DNA of 64,000 bases from Aquificaceae bacterium (GTDB lineage: Bacteria; Aquificota; Aquificia; Aquificales; Aquificaceae), in NCBI GenBank assembly GCA_027079305.1, contig JALWVU010000073.1, forward strand, positions 62,001 through 126,000. The letters are read 5' to 3'. A program made the position numbers and the translations under genes. Under the pieces are notes generated by a model. The model made no database searches. It had not been told where the DNA came from and saw only the letters and a list, made by a program, of their open reading frames with translations. Shown piece after piece: positions 24,583 to 33,484 of this stretch. Every line of letters begins with the position of its first letter. Position 1 is the first letter of the stretch.

Positions 24583-25929
24583 ATGGAACGGATCCTGATC
24601 GACCCCTCGGAGCCTAAGATTACAAACGCCAAGAAGATAATCAGACTCGCCTTTCCCATAATAGTGGTTAACCTCCTCTACACGGTCGAGAGCATGTTCT
24701 CCCTGATACTTGTGTCGGGCATATCCGCCTCCGCGGTGGCCGCGGTGGGCTTCAGCTTGTCGCTCCTCTGGTTCATCTACTCGCTCATGGCTCTATCCTA
24801 CACCGGGACGAGCGTCCTCGTGGCCCAGAGGGTTGGGGCGGGCGAGAACCCCTCCCCCGTTCTCTTTACAGGGCTCCTGATCTCCTTCCTGATAGCCCTT
24901 CCCCTGACCTTCTGGGGAAAGGATCTTGTTCTATTTCTGATGGACCTCCTGGGTGCCTCCGAAAGGGTGATCTCCCTCTCGGAGGAATACCTGACACCCA
25001 TATTCTGGTTCATCACCGTGGGGTTCATGACAAACACCTTCTACGGAGCCTTCAACGGAGCGGGAGATACAAGAACACCCATGAAGGTGGCTCTCTTCAT
25101 GAACCTGATAAACATATCCACTGCATACCTGCTCATATACGGGAAGTTCGGACTCCCAAGGCTTGGCGTTCAGGGAGCGGGCTGGGGAATAGTCCTCTCG
25201 GAGCTCTTTGCCTTCCTGGTTTACCTTTATCTGACCCGCTTCAAGGGAAAGCCCTTCAGGCTGGAGATTAAAGTGGACAGAGATCTGCTGTTTAGGTTCC
25301 TCAGGATAGGGACTCCCACAGCGGTGGAGAGGGCCGTAACGAGTCTATCCTTCAACGTCTTCGTGGGGTTTCTGGCCCAGTTCGGGGACAAGGTCCTCGC
25401 AGCCCATCAGATAGGTCTGAGGGTGGAGAGCATCTCCTTCATGATAGGTTTCGGCTTCATGGTGGCGAGCACGGTAATAGCGGGCCAGAACTACGGGGCA
25501 AAAAACCTGCCCGGTCTCCTCTACGGGGTAAGGTTCACCGCCAACCTTACAGCCTTCCTGATGGGAGCGCTCGGCCTGGTTCTCATTTTATTCCCCAGGC
25601 TCCTAACCCTGCCCTTCAGCAGGGATCCTGAGGTGATAGACTGGGCGGTCTACTACCTGGTTATAGTGGGTATCTCTCAGGTTCCCATGGCATACGCGGT
25701 CATATACTCGGGAGCGCTCAAGGGAATGGGAAGGACGACCGTTCCCATGCTCATCAACATACTATCCTTCTGGCTCTTCAGGATAGCTCCCTCATACCTT
25801 CTTCTGAAAACTATCCACTCGCCCCTCGTCCCCTGGATCTTCATGACCGTGGAGATGTTTCTGAGGGCAGGCATGTTCTACATAGCCTTCAAAAAGGTTA
25901 TCTCAAGGGAGGATATCAGAGCCTCATAA
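24583..25929 (+). CDS. MATE-family multidrug/sodium exporter
   Basis: A 448-residue membrane protein with about twelve hydrophobic segments in two homologous halves, the MATE pattern. Recognisable pieces are KIIRLAFPIIVVNLLYTVESM at the start, GTSVLVAQRVGAGE, NTFYGAFNGAGDTRTPMKVALFMNLIN, and AHQIGLRVESISFMIGFGF followed by AGQNYGAKNL in the second half. It would export cationic compounds using a sodium or proton gradient. It is divergent from the nitrilase-family gene, with 24 nt between starts. Confidence 0.91.
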   Translation: MERILIDPSEPKITNAKKIIRLAFPIIVVNLLYTVESMFSLILVSGISASAVAAVGFSLSLLWFIYSLMALSYTGTSVLVAQRVGAGENPSPVLFTGLLISFLIALPLTFWGKDLVLFLMDLLGASERVISLSEEYLTPIFWFITVGFMTNTFYGAFNGAGDTRTPMKVALFMNLINISTAYLLIYGKFGLPRLGVQGAGWGIVLSELFAFLVYLYLTRFKGKPFRLEIKVDRDLLFRFLRIGTPTAVERAVTSLSFNVFVGFLAQFGDKVLAAHQIGLRVESISFMIGFGFMVASTVIAGQNYGAKNLPGLLYGVRFTANLTAFLMGALGLVLILFPRLLTLPFSRDPEVIDWAVYYLVIVGISQVPMAYAVIYSGALKGMGRTTVPMLINILSFWLFRIAPSYLLLKTIHSPLVPWIFMTVEMFLRAGMFYIAFKKVISREDIRAS

Positions 25930-25952
25930 GTTTGTGTTATACTTTACAGGCC

Positions 25953-26348
25953 ATGGTTAAGGTGGAGATAGTCACTCCCAAGGGCCTCGCCTTCTCTAAG
26001 GAGGTGAACTCGGTAAATATACCGACCTCCGAGGGAGAGATAGGGGTCCTCGAGAACCACATGTATCTTATGACACTCCTGAAGCCGGGTCTTGTATACT
26101 TCGACGGGGACGAGAAGAAGGGTATGGCGGTCACATACGGGATAGTGGACGTAACACCCGAGAGGGTCCTCATACTCGCGGAGGAGGCCTACGAGGTGGG
26201 AGAGATAGACGTGGGCAAGGCCAAGAAAGAGTTCGAGGAGGCCATCAAGAAACTCGCCACAGCCCAGACCTTTGAAGAGATAAAAGAGTGGGAGAAGGTC
26301 AAAGAAAAGGCCCAGGCCCTCTTAGAGGTGGTTGAGAGGCTCAGATAA
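25953..26348 (+). CDS. atpC: ATP synthase epsilon subunit
   Basis: The F1 epsilon subunit, part of the rotor stalk and an inhibitor of ATP hydrolysis. I start it at ATG 25953 (131 residues, MVKVEIVTPKGLAFSKE); a GTG seven codons upstream is less likely. The N-terminal beta domain shows VNIPTSEGEIGVLENHM and LKPGLVYF; a C-terminal helical hairpin follows. It stands apart from the other atp genes, none of which are in this window. Confidence 0.92.
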   Translation: MVKVEIVTPKGLAFSKEVNSVNIPTSEGEIGVLENHMYLMTLLKPGLVYFDGDEKKGMAVTYGIVDVTPERVLILAEEAYEVGEIDVGKAKKEFEEAIKKLATAQTFEEIKEWEKVKEKAQALLEVVERLR

Positions 26349-27045
26349 AAGGTTTCCTTTTTTCAGAGGAAAGCTCCAGATAGTTCAGCCCAAAAAGCAC
26401 AGGGTATCGGTAGACCTTGTCCTCTTCCTGTCCAGGATAAAAGGCATAAAAAAGAATTCCAAGGTGGCGGATCTGGGTGCAGGGTTCGGCTTTCTGTCCC
26501 TCGTGGTAGCAAAGAAGTGGGGGTGCGAAGTTCACGCCATAGAGAGGGACGGGGACATGCTCAAACTCCTGAGAGAGAACGTGAAGATAAATGCTCTCGG
26601 AGAAAGGATAAAAATAGTGGAGGGGGATGTAAGGGAGGTAGAGAAGCTATACAGCAGGGGTGTTTTCGATGCGGTAATCTCCAATCCACCCTTCTATCCG
26701 AGGGAATACGGCAAGGAGGACGGGGGTTTCCACTTTGAAGGGGACACGACCCTCGAGGACTTCATCAGAGCAGGATCATACCTTCTCAGGGACGGAGGCT
26801 ACATGAACCTGCTCGTTCCTTCCTTCAGGTTGTTCGAGCTGATGGGGTATCTAAGTAAATACAACCTCCCTCCCAGGTTCCTGAGCGTTATATATCCTAA
26901 TCTACGTAAGGATGGAAAGCTCTGCGTGGTGTCCTCCATAAGGAACGTCCCAGGCCCCCTGAGATTGGAACCGCCCCTTGTGGTGAACCGCGACGACGGA
27001 GGATACACGGAGGAGGTGGAGGCCCTCTTAGAGGGTTTTCTGTGA
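26332..27045 (+). CDS. TrmN6-like SAM-dependent methyltransferase
   Basis: A 237-residue class I methyltransferase resembling TrmN6/YfiC, which methylates N6 of A37 in a valine tRNA. It shows QPKKHRVSVDLVLFLSRI, the SAM motif VADLGAGFGFLSLVVAKK and the N6-adenine catalytic motif NPPFYPRE. It overlaps the end of atpC by 17 nt, starting at TTG. Which RNA it modifies is inferred from family; the NPPF motif makes an adenine or glutamine target likely. Confidence 0.82.
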   Translation: MRGSDKRFPFFRGKLQIVQPKKHRVSVDLVLFLSRIKGIKKNSKVADLGAGFGFLSLVVAKKWGCEVHAIERDGDMLKLLRENVKINALGERIKIVEGDVREVEKLYSRGVFDAVISNPPFYPREYGKEDGGFHFEGDTTLEDFIRAGSYLLRDGGYMNLLVPSFRLFELMGYLSKYNLPPRFLSVIYPNLRKDGKLCVVSSIRNVPGPLRLEPPLVVNRDDGGYTEEVEALLEGFL

Positions 27046-27063
27046 TGTGCTATAATTAGGGGA

Positions 27064-27612
27064 ATGAAACTTCCCGAGAGGCTCGTGGAGAGGATAGCGG
27101 GCAAGATAGTGGAGGACCTTTCAAAGGAAGGGATAATAGAGGCTGAGGATCCTGAACTCTTCAAGAGAAAGATAATAGGTGTGTTCAAGAAGGCGGAGGA
27201 GGAGGAGAGGCTCTTAGACGAAAAGACCAAAGAGATACTTAAGGAGAGAAGGGACCTTCTGGAGGAGACGGATCTCGACTACAGGACCGCCTTCAGGGCG
27301 GTGAAGGCAAAGCTCGCGGAGGAGATGAAGATAAACATAAACAGAAGGGAGAGGATGAACCAGGTGGCCAACATGATAAGGGACCTCATAATGGAGGATG
27401 ACACGGTAGAGATCTACGAAGATCCTCCCATAATAAGAAAGAGGATAGTGGAGATCCTCAGGGAGGCGGTCGAGGAGGAGGAGCGCATCCAGAGGAGGGT
27501 GAGGGAGAGGATAAGGAAGTATTCTAAGAACATCCTCGAGGGCACCCCAGAGTGGAACCTCCTCTACAGGAGGATATACGAGGACGAGCTCCGTCAGAGG
27601 GGGCTCGCCTAA
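27064..27612 (+). CDS. DUF507 family protein
   Basis: A 182-residue, highly charged helical protein of the DUF507 family. The N-terminal half (KLPERLVERIAGKIVEDLSK then EEEERLLDEKTKEILKE) and C-terminal half (NQVANMIRDLIMEDDTVEIYEDPPIIRKRI) are two related copies of the same domain. No function is established that I know of. It starts 19 nt after the methyltransferase, and its stop overlaps the convergent peptidase gene by 4 nt. Confidence 0.85.
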   Translation: MKLPERLVERIAGKIVEDLSKEGIIEAEDPELFKRKIIGVFKKAEEEERLLDEKTKEILKERRDLLEETDLDYRTAFRAVKAKLAEEMKININRRERMNQVANMIRDLIMEDDTVEIYEDPPIIRKRIVEILREAVEEEERIQRRVRERIRKYSKNILEGTPEWNLLYRRIYEDELRQRGLA

Positions 27613-28142
27613 GGCAAATACAGGATAGGATTCTGTCTGATTCCGTATTTTATTACCTCGTAGTGAAGGTGAGGCCCTGTGGTTCTACCGGAAGACCCAA
27701 CATAACCTATGACCCTGTTCTTTGAGACCAGATCTCCCCTCTTCACCGCCACCGAGGACATGTGGGCGTAAAGGGTAGCGTATCCGTATCCGTGATAGAG
27801 AACCACGGTATTGCCGTAGCCCCTCACCCAGCCTGCGAACAGGACGTATCCGGGAGCGGTAGCTACCACCTTGCTCCCGTAGGGTGCTCCTATGTCCACC
27901 CCCGCATGAAATTCCCTTCTCTTCCTTATCCTCCTCCAGCCGTAGTCGGAGGTGATTATCCCCACCACAGGCCAGATGTCGGGCCTCGCTTCCTCGACGG
28001 TTCTTATAGAGAATAGATCCTGCAACTCTTCAGGAACCTCAACCGAGAGAGGCTCCGGGGGAATGGAGGGAATCCCTTCCCTCTTAGAAAAACCCCCTCC
28101 TACTATAAACAGGAGGAGGCTAAGTAGTAGAGCCTTCCTCAT
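27609..28142 (-). CDS. M23-family peptidase, exported
   Basis: A LytM/M23 zinc metallopeptidase domain protein acting in the periplasm on peptidoglycan cross-links, or an EnvC/NlpD-like activator if degenerate. The 177-residue protein has a signal peptide (RKALLLSLLLFIVGGGF), and the catalytic signature appears intact: HAGVDIGAPYGSKV (H..xD) and the HLHYEV motif, with YAHMSS between. The start overlaps the end of bpsA by 23 nt, so the two are probably co-transcribed. Confidence 0.89.
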   Translation of the reverse strand: MRKALLLSLLLFIVGGGFSKREGIPSIPPEPLSVEVPEELQDLFSIRTVEEARPDIWPVVGIITSDYGWRRIRKRREFHAGVDIGAPYGSKVVATAPGYVLFAGWVRGYGNTVVLYHGYGYATLYAHMSSVAVKRGDLVSKNRVIGYVGSSGRTTGPHLHYEVIKYGIRQNPILYLP

Positions 28143-29187
28143 CGAGGTAGAAGACTTCGTCCGAGATGGGTTCGTTCCATCTCTTAAAGCCCGGGAGGGT
28201 CTCTATCCTATACCAGGCGGACCTATACCAGATATCGGTGGGATTCCTCTTCACGGGAGCTATCTGAGCGGCCCTCGTTTCCGGATGGTATTCCCAGTTC
28301 ATGTAGTGGTTGAAGTCTTGGACTATATCCGTTATGACGGTTCCATATTCGTTTATTAGAGTCTCTTGGAACTCCTTCCACCTGAATATGGATGAGTCCC
28401 TGAGTGTAAGACCGAAGTACCCAGAGCATCCTTCCTCCTTAAGGGTGGCTATCCCCCTTCCTATGAAGGCCCTGAAGGCGGCGAAGGTCTCCGGAGGATC
28501 CGTTATGAAGACATCGAACTTCCCGAGCATGTCCTCGGGGAAAGGATTTCTCAGATCCCAGACCATCGCCTCCGCGTTCTCTATTCCAAGCTCCTTGAAT
28601 ATCCTGTTATCGAAGTCGATCAGTCTCTCATCTATGTCTATTACGAGAACTCTTCTGGCCTTCCTCGTGAGGGCCACCGCAAGACCGGTAAGGTCGTCCT
28701 CCGCACCCATCACTATGATGTCCTTTCCTCTCAGATCACCCCTCGAGTCTATGAAGAGAACCCTCGAAATTGTGGTCTCAGGTGTCACGGCCCCCTGATC
28801 GTAATCCCTTATCGCCTTAGGTCTGTCCTTGGCAAGCTCTACGAAAGTTCTGTAGAGCTCCTTGTCCGCGTAGAAAGGATACCCTCTTCCTTCACAGGCC
28901 TGACAGGAGTAATCAACCACCGGCTCCAGTCCGAGCTCCGCCACCAGGTCGTAGCCCTTCTGGGTGAGAAGTATGTCTTCTTTGTCGTTTATGAACAGTA
29001 TGCCCTCCGAAATGAGTTTCTTAACTATCTCTGAAGCCGCCGGAACGGGAAGATCGGAAAGATCCACTATCTTCCAGAAGTCGCCCGTAACGAGAACCGC
29101 GGAGAGAACCCTTTCCACATTCCTTCTGTGTAACCTTACCTCGGTTTCCTTCTGAACCTCTTCCGCAATACGTGAAAGCAGTTCCAA
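28120..29187 (-). CDS. bpsA: Branched-chain polyamine synthase BpsA
   Basis: N4-bis(aminopropyl)spermidine synthase, which adds two aminopropyl groups to spermidine to make branched polyamines that stabilise nucleic acids in hyperthermophiles. The 355-residue protein has an N-terminal winged-helix-like region, the zinc-type cysteines in DYSCQACEGRGYP, VMGAEDDLTGLAVAL and VLVIDIDERLIDF in the Rossmann part, and the catalytic-site motif FITDPPETFAAF. TTG 29187 is supported by GGAGGTG five bases upstream. This is one of the better taxonomic clues in the window. Confidence 0.91.
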   Translation of the reverse strand: MELLSRIAEEVQKETEVRLHRRNVERVLSAVLVTGDFWKIVDLSDLPVPAASEIVKKLISEGILFINDKEDILLTQKGYDLVAELGLEPVVDYSCQACEGRGYPFYADKELYRTFVELAKDRPKAIRDYDQGAVTPETTISRVLFIDSRGDLRGKDIIVMGAEDDLTGLAVALTRKARRVLVIDIDERLIDFDNRIFKELGIENAEAMVWDLRNPFPEDMLGKFDVFITDPPETFAAFRAFIGRGIATLKEEGCSGYFGLTLRDSSIFRWKEFQETLINEYGTVITDIVQDFNHYMNWEYHPETRAAQIAPVKRNPTDIWYRSAWYRIETLPGFKRWNEPISDEVFYLDEEGSTT

Positions 29188-29242
29188 TCCTTCACCTCCG
29201 GGGAAACTTTGGAATCAGCAGGCTTAATATTATAACGCTTCT

Positions 29243-29947
29243 TTAGAAATGATATGTAAATCCAAGAACGAAGGAGCTGTTAGAAAGGTCTATCTCTATT
29301 GTGTCATCTATTCTCTGTGTGGCACTGTTACCGAGAGAATCCACACACTGGGCGTTGCCAGATATATCCATATCGATCTTTCTTACGAACATCTGCTTGT
29401 ATTGGAAAAACAAGCCCCAGTTCCCACCCACATAGGGTATACCGCCAAAGGCATATTCTCCACCTATGAACAGCTGTGCCCCAGGAGCGAATTTTGTTTT
29501 TCCTGTCGCGCTCGCTTCACAATACAATCCATTGGACAGATCAGCGTAGGATAGATACACCTGAGCTTGAGCTATGCTTGCGTTTACACCGCCTCCTGCC
29601 CAAGCGTTAAACTTTCCTGCAGATAAGATGTAAGCCAAGTTGAACTCAAAGGGCAGATGAATGCCAACACCCGTCGCTGTTGCAGCGAAAAAGTTTCCTG
29701 AGTTATCTATACCGCTCGCTCCCTCTACTACCACGTTGGTGTTTGCGGAAAGAGCGTATCCAAAGTAAAGGTTTTGATGTAAAGGAGTTCTGGCAAAGAA
29801 AAAGGACCCCACATTTAAAGGATTGGTTTCTCCATCCTTGTAAGAAGATTGCCCTATCCACACACCACCGAAGGACTTAGGAGGCTGGGCTTGGAGGAGA
29901 GCTGGGATCAAGAAAGAAAATAGCCCAAGGACTACCGCCTTTCTCAT
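29243..29947 (-). CDS. Outer-membrane beta-barrel protein, function unknown
   Basis: A 234-residue exported protein. The signal peptide (LGLFSFLIPALLQAQ) is followed by alternating aromatic strands rich in G, N and Y, ending in SSFVLGFTYHF, a C-terminal aromatic of the kind recognised by the barrel-assembly machinery. Segments such as AGGGVNASIAQAQVYLSY suggest a small OmpW- or OmpA-like barrel, but no family is certain. GGAGGGAAG precedes ATG 29947. A single cysteine pair may form a loop disulfide. Confidence 0.72.
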   Translation of the reverse strand: MRKAVVLGLFSFLIPALLQAQPPKSFGGVWIGQSSYKDGETNPLNVGSFFFARTPLHQNLYFGYALSANTNVVVEGASGIDNSGNFFAATATGVGIHLPFEFNLAYILSAGKFNAWAGGGVNASIAQAQVYLSYADLSNGLYCEASATGKTKFAPGAQLFIGGEYAFGGIPYVGGNWGLFFQYKQMFVRKIDMDISGNAQCVDSLGNSATQRIDDTIEIDLSNSSFVLGFTYHF

Positions 29948-29991
29948 TTGCCTTCCCTCCAGCCTTGTTAGAGAAAAATTATAAGGTTAAG

Positions 29992-30765
29992 ATGAGACTC
30001 GACAAACTCCTCTTCGAAAAAAAGCTGGCTCCTTCAAGGGAGAAGGCGCAGGCTCTCATAATGGCGGGACTTGTCAGGGTGAACGGGAAGATTGTGGACA
30101 AACCGGGCTACAGGGTGAAGGGAGACGAGAAGATAGAGGTTCTCGAGCCACCGAGGTATGTCTCGAGGGGAGGATACAAACTGGAGGGAGCACTGGAGAG
30201 GTTCGGTCTGAACGTGGAGGGGAAGGTTATTCTCGATGTCGGATCTTCAACGGGAGGATTTACCGACTGCTTCCTCCAGCACGGGGCCAAGAAGGTCTAC
30301 GCGGTGGACGTGGGCAGGGGCCAGATGGATCCAAAGCTCCGAAATGACCCGAGAGTGATCCTCTATGAAAAGACGGACGCAAGGAGCCTGACCCAGGAAC
30401 ACATACCGGAGAAGGTGGACATAATCTCCGTGGACGTCTCCTTTATATCAGCTACAAAGGTTCTGCCGAGCGTCCTTCCCTTTTTAAAGGAGGAGGGCCT
30501 TCTTCTCGTTCTCGTGAAACCTCAGTTCGAGCTCTGCCCCAGAGAGGTTAAGAAGGGAGTGGTGAGGGACAGAGAACTCAAGAAGAAAGCTATACTAAAG
30601 GTGGCAGGCTTTCTAAAGGAGATGGGCTTTCGCATAGGGGGAGTCATCAAGGCTTTCCCAAAGGGAACTAAGGGCAACGAAGAGTTCTTTCTGCTTTCAG
30701 GAAAGAAGGTAGAGGATGTAAACATAGAAGAGGAAATAGAAAAGGCTCTCGATTATACTATTTGA
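29992..30765 (+). CDS. tlyA: TlyA-family rRNA 2'-O-methyltransferase
   Basis: TlyA methylates ribose 2'-OH groups of 16S/23S rRNA. ATG 29992 gives 257 residues beginning MRLDKLLFEKKLAPSREKAQ, the usual S4 RNA-binding start; an upstream TTG adds nine unlikely residues. The FtsJ-like domain shows ILDVGSSTGGFTDCFLQHGA (SAM motif), VYAVDVGRGQMDPKLR, and VSFISATKVLPS. It is divergent from the outer-membrane protein gene with a 44-nt gap. Confidence 0.92.
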   Translation: MRLDKLLFEKKLAPSREKAQALIMAGLVRVNGKIVDKPGYRVKGDEKIEVLEPPRYVSRGGYKLEGALERFGLNVEGKVILDVGSSTGGFTDCFLQHGAKKVYAVDVGRGQMDPKLRNDPRVILYEKTDARSLTQEHIPEKVDIISVDVSFISATKVLPSVLPFLKEEGLLLVLVKPQFELCPREVKKGVVRDRELKKKAILKVAGFLKEMGFRIGGVIKAFPKGTKGNEEFFLLSGKKVEDVNIEEEIEKALDYTI

Positions 30766-30774
30766 GGGTGGGAT

Positions 30775-31023
30775 ATGGACACGAGGGAGGAAGCTATAAA
30801 GCTGTCCAGAGAGTTCATACCTAAGATCTTGGAGTGCGGGACGCAGATAGACGAATACTTCAGACGCTTCAGGGAGCTGAGGCTAAAAGAGGACGACCTT
30901 TCCTTTCAGGGAGCACTTCTCAACGTGGAGCACGCTTTCTTCATGGTGGTTCAGTCTATGAACATACTCCGGGAGAACTTAAGGCTTTTAGAAGTTGCAG
31001 TTAAAAAGAAGGAGATAGAGTGA
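30775..31023 (+). CDS. Small helical protein, function unknown
   Basis: An 82-residue, cytoplasmic, almost entirely helical protein with charged ends and a more hydrophobic centre (GALLNVEHAFFMVVQSMNIL). I do not recognise a family. It starts 10 nt after tlyA, and its stop overlaps the next gene's ATG, so it is likely an accessory to the 554-residue protein that follows. A coiled-coil or helical-bundle partner protein is the simplest reading. Confidence 0.7.
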   Translation: MDTREEAIKLSREFIPKILECGTQIDEYFRRFRELRLKEDDLSFQGALLNVEHAFFMVVQSMNILRENLRLLEVAVKKKEIE

Positions 31024-32684
31024 TGGCGATAAAGGCGCTTCTTCTCGACAGGGACAGGGAGGTTTTTCCATTACTGGGAGACATATTCAACGTCACGGGC
31101 CACAAGCTCCTCATAGCGGCGGACGACGACATGTATAGGGATCTCGTCTCCTCCACGGACATAGACATTGTGATACTGAACCATACGGACATAAAGGCCT
31201 GGTTCGACTCCTGGAAGAAGGATAGGGGAACTCTTCCCTTCTTTCTGGTAGACAGGGAAGAGGAAGAGAAACGCCTGCTCAATATGGGCTTTTCCGATCT
31301 TAACTTCGTGAGAAAACCCTTCAACCCTTTAGAGCTTCTGAACAAGTTGAGCTACCTTCACAAACTCGATCCATTCGAAGGGGCTCACCAACTCGGACTT
31401 ATAAACACCCTTGTGAAACTCGCAAACCTTAGGGAGAGCAGAATCGTAGAGATCTCGGACGGTATAAACTGCAATATCCTCATGAGAGAAGGTGTTCTGG
31501 AGGGTATGGACTGCACCCTCGATGAGCTGAGGAACCTCTTAGAGAACGAGAAGCCTATAGTGAAGGTCAAGGACTTTAAGGAGATAGATTTCGAGCAGAG
31601 GTTCGGGGGAACCTTAGAGTTCATAAAAACACTCATAGAGAAGTCCAAACCGGTTCAGGTTGTTCTGTCCGAAGGGGAAAAGATAGTTAAGGAACTAAAA
31701 CCGGTGGAGGAGATCGACGAAGGTCTATACAGAGTTTCCAAGTTCGCGAGTGTCCCCGTGCTTCTGAAGAACGTCTACCTGAGAATATACGAAGGAAGGG
31801 ACAAGAGGGTAGCCTTCCTGATAAACGTGGGATCCCTCGACGAGTGGAGCGGTGTAAGAAATCTGGTAGAGGATGTTCTCTTCAATATGAACGAGCTGGA
31901 CGCGGTTATCTTGCTCACGGGAGATCTCTCGAGCGTTTACAACACCTTCATAATGGTTGAGCAGGAGATAAACGTTCAGTTCATAACCGATTACTCGGTT
32001 AAAAGGGGTCTCTCGGAATCGGGATGCAAGTCCGGCAGGATAAGGACCTTCGAAGACTTCCCCTCCTACTACGTGACGGTCGCGACTGGTCACAGGTTGA
32101 GGTTCATTCCGGTTAACTTCTCGCCCTCTTTGGGGGGCTTCTGTTTATACGAAGAGGATACCGGATACCTCTTTACACCCGAATTCCTAAGCGCCTTCTT
32201 CAACGAGAAGGGGGAGGATCCCATAGATGAGGTAAAGCTTTACCACAGGGTTTACATGCCCTCCGGGGGAGTCCTGAACAACCTGGTGGGCAGGGTGAGT
32301 GATCTTAAGGTCAGCAAGGTCCTCCCCAGATACGGACATCCCTACGAGAACTTCGCAAGGGCACTTACGGAGCTTTCCGGTATGAGGGCGGGCCTCGATT
32401 ACAGCCCTATATCAGAAATGGAGCAGGCCATCGAGGTCCTGAACAGCATAGTTCATTTTGTCATGAACAACGAAGAGAGCGAGGTCACCCACAGGTTCCT
32501 CGAGGAACTGGGCAGATTTGCCACAATAGAGGGCGGAAACGTGACGGATATATACGTGGATCCTCCCTTCACGGTAGAGCTCCTGCTCAACGCTACCATG
32601 CTCGTTCCCGGAATAAAGCCCTCCACCGTGGTGGGCGTCCTGAAGAAGCTGGACGAGGCGGGAGTCTTCATAAATCCCTTCTAA
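31020..32684 (+). CDS. Protein with degenerate receiver and flavodiiron-like (metallo-beta-lactamase fold) domains
   Basis: A 554-residue protein. Residues 5-115 look like a receiver domain, but the usual phospho-acceptor aspartate is N54 (DIVILNHTD), while the KP pair near residue 99 is kept. A middle region (about 120-225) resembles PATAN/DUF4388-type domains. Residues about 235-470 have the layout of a flavodiiron oxygen-binding domain: VAFLINVGSLDEWSGV, FIPVNFSPSLGGFCLYEEDTGYLF and VLPRYGHPYENFARAL match its strand ends. The HxHxDH ligand motif is missing (LLTGDLSSVYN instead). The C-terminus has a helical segment. It looks like a non-enzymatic sensor or scaffold; domain calls are by eye. 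Confidence 0.6.
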   Translation: MMAIKALLLDRDREVFPLLGDIFNVTGHKLLIAADDDMYRDLVSSTDIDIVILNHTDIKAWFDSWKKDRGTLPFFLVDREEEEKRLLNMGFSDLNFVRKPFNPLELLNKLSYLHKLDPFEGAHQLGLINTLVKLANLRESRIVEISDGINCNILMREGVLEGMDCTLDELRNLLENEKPIVKVKDFKEIDFEQRFGGTLEFIKTLIEKSKPVQVVLSEGEKIVKELKPVEEIDEGLYRVSKFASVPVLLKNVYLRIYEGRDKRVAFLINVGSLDEWSGVRNLVEDVLFNMNELDAVILLTGDLSSVYNTFIMVEQEINVQFITDYSVKRGLSESGCKSGRIRTFEDFPSYYVTVATGHRLRFIPVNFSPSLGGFCLYEEDTGYLFTPEFLSAFFNEKGEDPIDEVKLYHRVYMPSGGVLNNLVGRVSDLKVSKVLPRYGHPYENFARALTELSGMRAGLDYSPISEMEQAIEVLNSIVHFVMNNEESEVTHRFLEELGRFATIEGGNVTDIYVDPPFTVELLLNATMLVPGIKPSTVVGVLKKLDEAGVFINPF

Positions 32685-33457
32685 TAGATAAAGAACTTCC
32701 CTATTCTCTCGAACCTCGGGTTCAGCAGGGCGAGAAAGAGCTGTCGGAACCCTGTAAAGGGCGTTACGTCTTCGGGTGTTAGGGGAGGGACCTTCCCTGA
32801 GAAGTATATTACGAAGGCCTTGCCGAGAATGTTCTCCCTCGGGACAAAGCCCCAAAACCTGCTATCCTCACTGTTATCCCTGTTGTCTCCCATAACGAAA
32901 TAGTAGCCCTTTGGAACTCTGAATTTAACGCATATCTCATCTTCCACCTTAAAGCAATCTTTAAAGCTAAAGGCTCTGTTAATAATGGGGCCCCACGCTC
33001 TGAAAGGCTTAGGGCTGAACCAGATTTTGTAAGATAGATTTTCTGAACCTACTTTAATACGTTCTTCAAACTCGTAAACCTCCTCCCCCCGAAAATTCTT
33101 CTCTCCCAAGAAGGAAAGACTAACTTCTTCGCCGTTAATCGAATATGTATATATCCAAAGATCAGCTTCTTCACTGTAGAACTTTCTAAATTCAACTATG
33201 TCACCAGGGCCTGCTATAACCCTCTTTATGTAATCAAGGTTCGGATTTACGGGATACCTGAAGACGACTATATCACCCCTCCTGGGTTCAGATAGCCTGT
33301 AAACGAGCTTGTTCACCAGGATGAAATCTCCTATGAGAAGGGTGGGTTGCATGGAGGCGGAAGGTATGTTGAAGGCCTGAACGAGGGTAGCCCTGATCAG
33401 GAGAACGGCTGCCACTATAAGGGCGAACTCTATCAGCCACTTAGGAACCTGTTTCAT
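32681..33457 (-). CDS. lepB: Signal peptidase I
   Basis: Membrane-bound serine protease that removes signal peptides. The 258-residue protein has one N-terminal membrane segment (IEFALIVAAVLLIRATLVQAF), the serine nucleophile in NIPSASMQPTLLIGD, the lysine base in YIKRVIAGPGD, and box E GDNRDNSEDSRFWG. It overlaps the convergent 554-residue protein gene by 4 nt. Confidence 0.94.
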   Translation of the reverse strand: MKQVPKWLIEFALIVAAVLLIRATLVQAFNIPSASMQPTLLIGDFILVNKLVYRLSEPRRGDIVVFRYPVNPNLDYIKRVIAGPGDIVEFRKFYSEEADLWIYTYSINGEEVSLSFLGEKNFRGEEVYEFEERIKVGSENLSYKIWFSPKPFRAWGPIINRAFSFKDCFKVEDEICVKFRVPKGYYFVMGDNRDNSEDSRFWGFVPRENILGKAFVIYFSGKVPPLTPEDVTPFTGFRQLFLALLNPRFERIGKFFIY

Positions 33458-33484
33458 GTGGGTGAGATTTTAACACAGGGAGGT

